64,000 nt of DNA, taken from Streptomyces luteogriseus. GTDB taxonomy: Bacteria; Actinomycetota; Actinomycetes; Streptomycetales; Streptomycetaceae. The notes under the pieces are model-generated. The model saw nothing but the letters and a program-made list of their open reading frames with translations. It had not been told where the DNA came from and ran no database searches. Shown here piece by piece: positions 61,421 to 64,000 of this stretch. How positions within the stretch are numbered: position 1 is the stretch's first letter; every line of letters begins with the position of its first letter. A program made the position numbers and the translations under genes. The stretch spans positions 4,030,001 through 4,094,000 of the forward strand of contig NZ_JACHMS010000001.1 in assembly GCF_014205055.1 (NCBI RefSeq). Reading direction: 5' to 3'.

Positions 61421-62773
61421 ATGCGCAGATCCACCTCGGCCGCCCTGGTCGCCGCCCTGCTGGCGACCGGCGTCACCCCCGTGCTCCTCACCGGCCCCGC
61501 CGCCGCGGCGGTGGCCAAGCACTACGACGACTTCAACGGCGACGGCCGCCGCGACCTCGCCTACGGCGGCTACAACGACGTCGACCGCGAGGGCGGCACG
61601 ATCACCGTCGTGTACGGCACCGCCACCGGCCTCGACACCGCCCACCCGAAGTACCTCCACCAGGACAGCGCGGGCGTGCCCGGCTCCGGTGAGGAGGACG
61701 ACCAGTTCGGCGCGTCCCTGGCGAGCGCCGACCTCGACAAGGACGGCTACGCGGACCTCGTCGTCGGCAACCCCACCGAGCACGTGGGCGGCGACGACTA
61801 CCGCGGCACGGTCACCGTCCTGTGGGGCTCGAAGTCCGGCCTGTCCGGCGGCACCAACATCGCCCCCGTCGGCGGCGCGGTCGGCCACTTCGGCCGCGAC
61901 CTGGCGACCGGCGACTTCACCGGCGACGGCTCCCCCGACCTGGCCGTGATCGGCGGCGAGGAGGCGTGGCTGTACCGCGGCCCCTTCACCAAGTCGGGCA
62001 CCACCGGCAAGGTCAGCAAGATCGACAAGGGGTCCGGAGGCTGGTACTCCACCGCCCTGGCCGCCGGGAAGGTCGACGGGGACGGCAGGACGGACCTGGT
62101 GGTGATCGGCACGGAGATCAACGGCAGCGACATCCGCGAGCGCGCCTGGTACCTGAAGGGCACCTCCTCCGGTCTCTCCTCGGGCGCCTCCAAGACCCTC
62201 AGCGACCGGCAGGAGGGCCTCTACCCGAGCCCCGTGATCGGCGACTTCGACAAGAACGGCTACGGCGACATCGCCCTCGGCGTGCCCGACAAGGACAACG
62301 GCAAGGGCGCCGTCACGATCTGGCGCGGCACGTCGTCGGGCCCGGGCACGTCGGTCACCCTCACCCAGGCCACCTCCGGCGTCTCCGGCAGCCCCGAGGC
62401 CGACGACAACTTCGGCTACGCGATCTCGGCCGCCGACACCAATGGCGACGGCTACGCGGACCTCGCGGTGGGCGTCCCGCACGAGGACGTCGACGGCAAG
62501 CAGGACCAGGGCGGCGTCCACGTCTTCCGCGGCGGCTCCGGCGGCCTCAGCGGCGCGCGTTCCTCGTGGATCGCCCAGACGGTGCTCGGCCCGGCCGACT
62601 CCGGCGCCGCCTTCGGCTACACCGTCCGCCTGCGCGACCTGACCGCCGACGGCAAGGCCGACCTGGCGGTGGGCGCGGCGAACGGTGCGCTGCTCATGCG
62701 CGGCACGAGCACGGTCCCGACGAAGACCGGCGCGATCAGCCTTCCGGAGCTGGGCGGCTCCTTCGCCGACTGA
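61421..62773 (+). CDS. secreted seven-repeat FG-GAP protein 5
   Basis: A 450-residue precursor with a strong AAGGAGA ribosome site. Signal peptide (RRSTSAALVAALLATGVTPV, cleavage near AAAAVAK), then DFNGDGRRDLAY, DLDKDGYADLVV, DFTGDGSPDLAV, KVDGDGRTDLVV, DFDKNGYGDIAL, DTNGDGYADLAV and DLTADGKADLAV. The shortest and most diverged of the five. The stop is followed by a 10-bp tandem repeat (62770-62779, 62780-62789). Confidence 0.88.
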   Translation: MRRSTSAALVAALLATGVTPVLLTGPAAAAVAKHYDDFNGDGRRDLAYGGYNDVDREGGTITVVYGTATGLDTAHPKYLHQDSAGVPGSGEEDDQFGASLASADLDKDGYADLVVGNPTEHVGGDDYRGTVTVLWGSKSGLSGGTNIAPVGGAVGHFGRDLATGDFTGDGSPDLAVIGGEEAWLYRGPFTKSGTTGKVSKIDKGSGGWYSTALAAGKVDGDGRTDLVVIGTEINGSDIRERAWYLKGTSSGLSSGASKTLSDRQEGLYPSPVIGDFDKNGYGDIALGVPDKDNGKGAVTIWRGTSSGPGTSVTLTQATSGVSGSPEADDNFGYAISAADTNGDGYADLAVGVPHEDVDGKQDQGGVHVFRGGSGGLSGARSSWIAQTVLGPADSGAAFGYTVRLRDLTADGKADLAVGAANGALLMRGTSTVPTKTGAISLPELGGSFAD

Positions 62774-62788
62774 CCGGGCCTGACCGGA

Positions 62789-62819
62789 CGGGCGCGGGGC
62801 AACCGCCCCGCCCCGCCCG
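62789..62819 (+). terminator. hairpin after the FG-GAP gene array
   Basis: GGGGC-AACC-GCCCC (62796-62809) with outer CGGGC/GCCCG pairing forms a GC-rich stem 16 bases after FG-GAP gene 5; short ACCGG repeats follow. Likely the end of the array transcript. Confidence 0.5.
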
Positions 62820-62992
62820 GACCGGACCGGACCGGGGCATGGGCCGGGGCATGACCCGTACGGCCGAACCCTGACACCCCACGGACACCCAACGTCCCTG
62901 CCCCTTAAGGGATGTCACAGCTCGGCCGCAAAGCCGGGCCCGAAAGCCCCGGCCCGGCACGCCACCGCCGGGGACCAGGTACGTTCGAAGAC

Positions 62993-63913
62993 GTGGCTGG
63001 ATTCAGGATCGGACGCGGCCGGAACAACGGCGCTCCTCAGACGCGACCGCACAACCCTCCGTACGGGCAGCAGACGCCGCAGGGGCCGCCGTACGGCTCC
63101 CCGCCGGCGCCGCAGCCGTACCCGCAGCAGCAGCCGTACGGCAACGGCGGCGGCCCCTCGTGGCCGCAGCCGAACGCCGGGCACGGCGGCGGCCAGGGCG
63201 AGCCGGAGTACTTCGGCGACGGCGCGTACCCGCCCGGCCCGCAGGGCCCGCACGATCCGTACGCGGCGAACAACCCGGGCCACACCCAGGCCTTCTCGGT
63301 CGGCGAGGACCCCTACACACAGGGCGACACCTACCGCGCCGGCGCCGCGGCCCCGCCGTCCGGCCCGGTCGGCCCGCGCCTGCACTGGAAGCAGCTGCTG
63401 CGGGGGATCGTCCTCGCCCCCAACCAGACCTTCCTCCAGATGCGGGACTACTCGATGTGGGGCCCGGCCCTCGTCGTCACGTTCCTCTACGGCCTGCTCG
63501 CCGTCTTCGGCTTCGACGGGGCCCGCAAGGATGCGATAAACGCCACACTGTCGAACGCGGTGCCGATCGTCCTGACGACGGCCGTCGCGATGGTGCTGAG
63601 CGCGTTCGTCCTGGGCGTGGTCACCCACACGCTGGCCCGCCAGCTCGGTGGCGACGGCGCCTGGCAGCCCACGGTCGGCCTGTCCATGCTGATCATGTCC
63701 CTCACGGACGCGCCCCGCCTGGTCTTCGCGATGTTCGCGGGCGGCGATGCGACGTTCGTCCAGCTCCTGGGCTGGGCCACCTGGATCGCGGGCGGCGCCC
63801 TGCTGACCCTCATGGTCGGCCGCTCCCACGACCTGCCCTGGCCGAAGGCGCTGGGCGCGTCGGCGATCCAGCTGATCGCGCTGCTGTCGATCGTGAAGCT
63901 CGGCACGGTCTGA
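62993..63913 (+). CDS. Yip1-family membrane protein with a Pro/Gln/Gly-rich N-terminus
   Basis: About 306 residues. The first 130 are disordered and rich in Pro, Gly, Gln and Tyr (PPYGQQTPQGPPYG); the C-terminal half has five helices (about 165-305) of the Yip1/DUF1282 type, beginning LHWKQLLRGIVLAPNQTFLQ. Members sit in the cytoplasmic membrane with unknown role. The GTG at 62993 is used, giving the MAGFRIGRGR start that I recall for Streptomyces homologues; an in-frame ATG at 62912 has no support. Confidence 0.8.
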   Translation: MAGFRIGRGRNNGAPQTRPHNPPYGQQTPQGPPYGSPPAPQPYPQQQPYGNGGGPSWPQPNAGHGGGQGEPEYFGDGAYPPGPQGPHDPYAANNPGHTQAFSVGEDPYTQGDTYRAGAAAPPSGPVGPRLHWKQLLRGIVLAPNQTFLQMRDYSMWGPALVVTFLYGLLAVFGFDGARKDAINATLSNAVPIVLTTAVAMVLSAFVLGVVTHTLARQLGGDGAWQPTVGLSMLIMSLTDAPRLVFAMFAGGDATFVQLLGWATWIAGGALLTLMVGRSHDLPWPKALGASAIQLIALLSIVKLGTV

Positions 63914-63930
63914 TCTCCTGCGGGTACGAG

Positions 63931-63964
63931 AGAGGGGCTCCCCCCCCGGGGGGGGAGCCCCTCT
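63931..63964 (+). terminator. strong terminator after the Yip1-family gene
   Basis: A 34-base perfect palindrome (AGAGGGGCTCCCCCCCC and its complement), followed by TTTCTGTCTT, 18 bases after the stop. Confidence 0.92.
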
Positions 63965-64000
63965 TTCTGTCTTCTCCCGCTGGTCAGGCGTCGAGCACCT

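Noticed and set aside
63984..64000. Possible end of a minus-strand gene (VLDA then TGA)
   Set aside because: Only four codons are visible, too few to support a gene.

Overview
The window is very GC-rich, with strong G/C bias at third codon positions, tightly packed genes, many 4-8 bp start/stop overlaps and frequent GTG/TTG starts. With hspR in the dnaK operon, DUF397/HTH/ATPase triads, an actinobacterial DUF3151 protein and F420/PPOX-type genes, this points to a Streptomyces chromosome. From memory the gene order resembles the S. coelicolor region from the P450 gene SCO3636 through the dnaK and clpB loci; I could not check this by alignment. No rRNA, tRNA, CRISPR array or large biosynthetic cluster was seen.

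Layout. 1-3.4 kb: two overlapping minus-strand genes (FAD/GMC-type oxidoreductase; unknown membrane protein), each with a rare TTA codon, next to a decayed IS5-type transposase. 3.4-8.3 kb: MarR-type regulator divergent from an ABC exporter, a cytochrome P450 and a small secreted SH3-like protein. 8.3-14.9 kb: two paralogous NarL-type two-component systems; the second lies behind a DUF1023 hydrolase and an acyltransferase. A 17-bp sequence occurs upstream of both transcription units. 14.9-18.1 kb: tryptophan-to-anthranilate genes (TDO, kynureninase, probable formamidase). 18.2-27.1 kb: DUF3151, MFS exporter, class II aldolase, pyrE, aldose epimerase, SRPBCC protein, membrane spermidine-synthase-like protein, DUF2617 and a Cys/Gly-rich protein. 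27.2-34.1 kb: small accessory genes, an aminotransferase, a PIN-type toxin-antitoxin pair and an HTH/DUF397/ATPase triad.

34.1-46.2 kb is the heat-shock region: clpB and dnaK-grpE-dnaJ-hspR, each with an HspR operator (HAIR) upstream. Between them lies an accessory patch: a small exported peptide with two NSSWPS motifs, a Rieske-like protein, two related LuxR-type regulators, the decayed tail of a third, and a solitary sugar-binding lipoprotein. 46.2-49.8 kb: a polyprenyl-phosphate sugar-transferase-like protein and a membrane iron-sulphur oxidoreductase resembling EtfD, with a TTAC-N6-GTAA palindrome upstream. 49.9-54.7 kb: a third two-component system divergent from a MacB/FtsX-type ABC exporter.

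55.0-62.8 kb holds the most striking feature: five consecutive genes for secreted proteins, each with seven FG-GAP/calcium-binding repeats, the size of a complete integrin-alpha-like seven-bladed propeller. Four of the five genes carry a short tandem duplication across or at the stop codon. A Yip1-family membrane protein and a strong terminator close the window.
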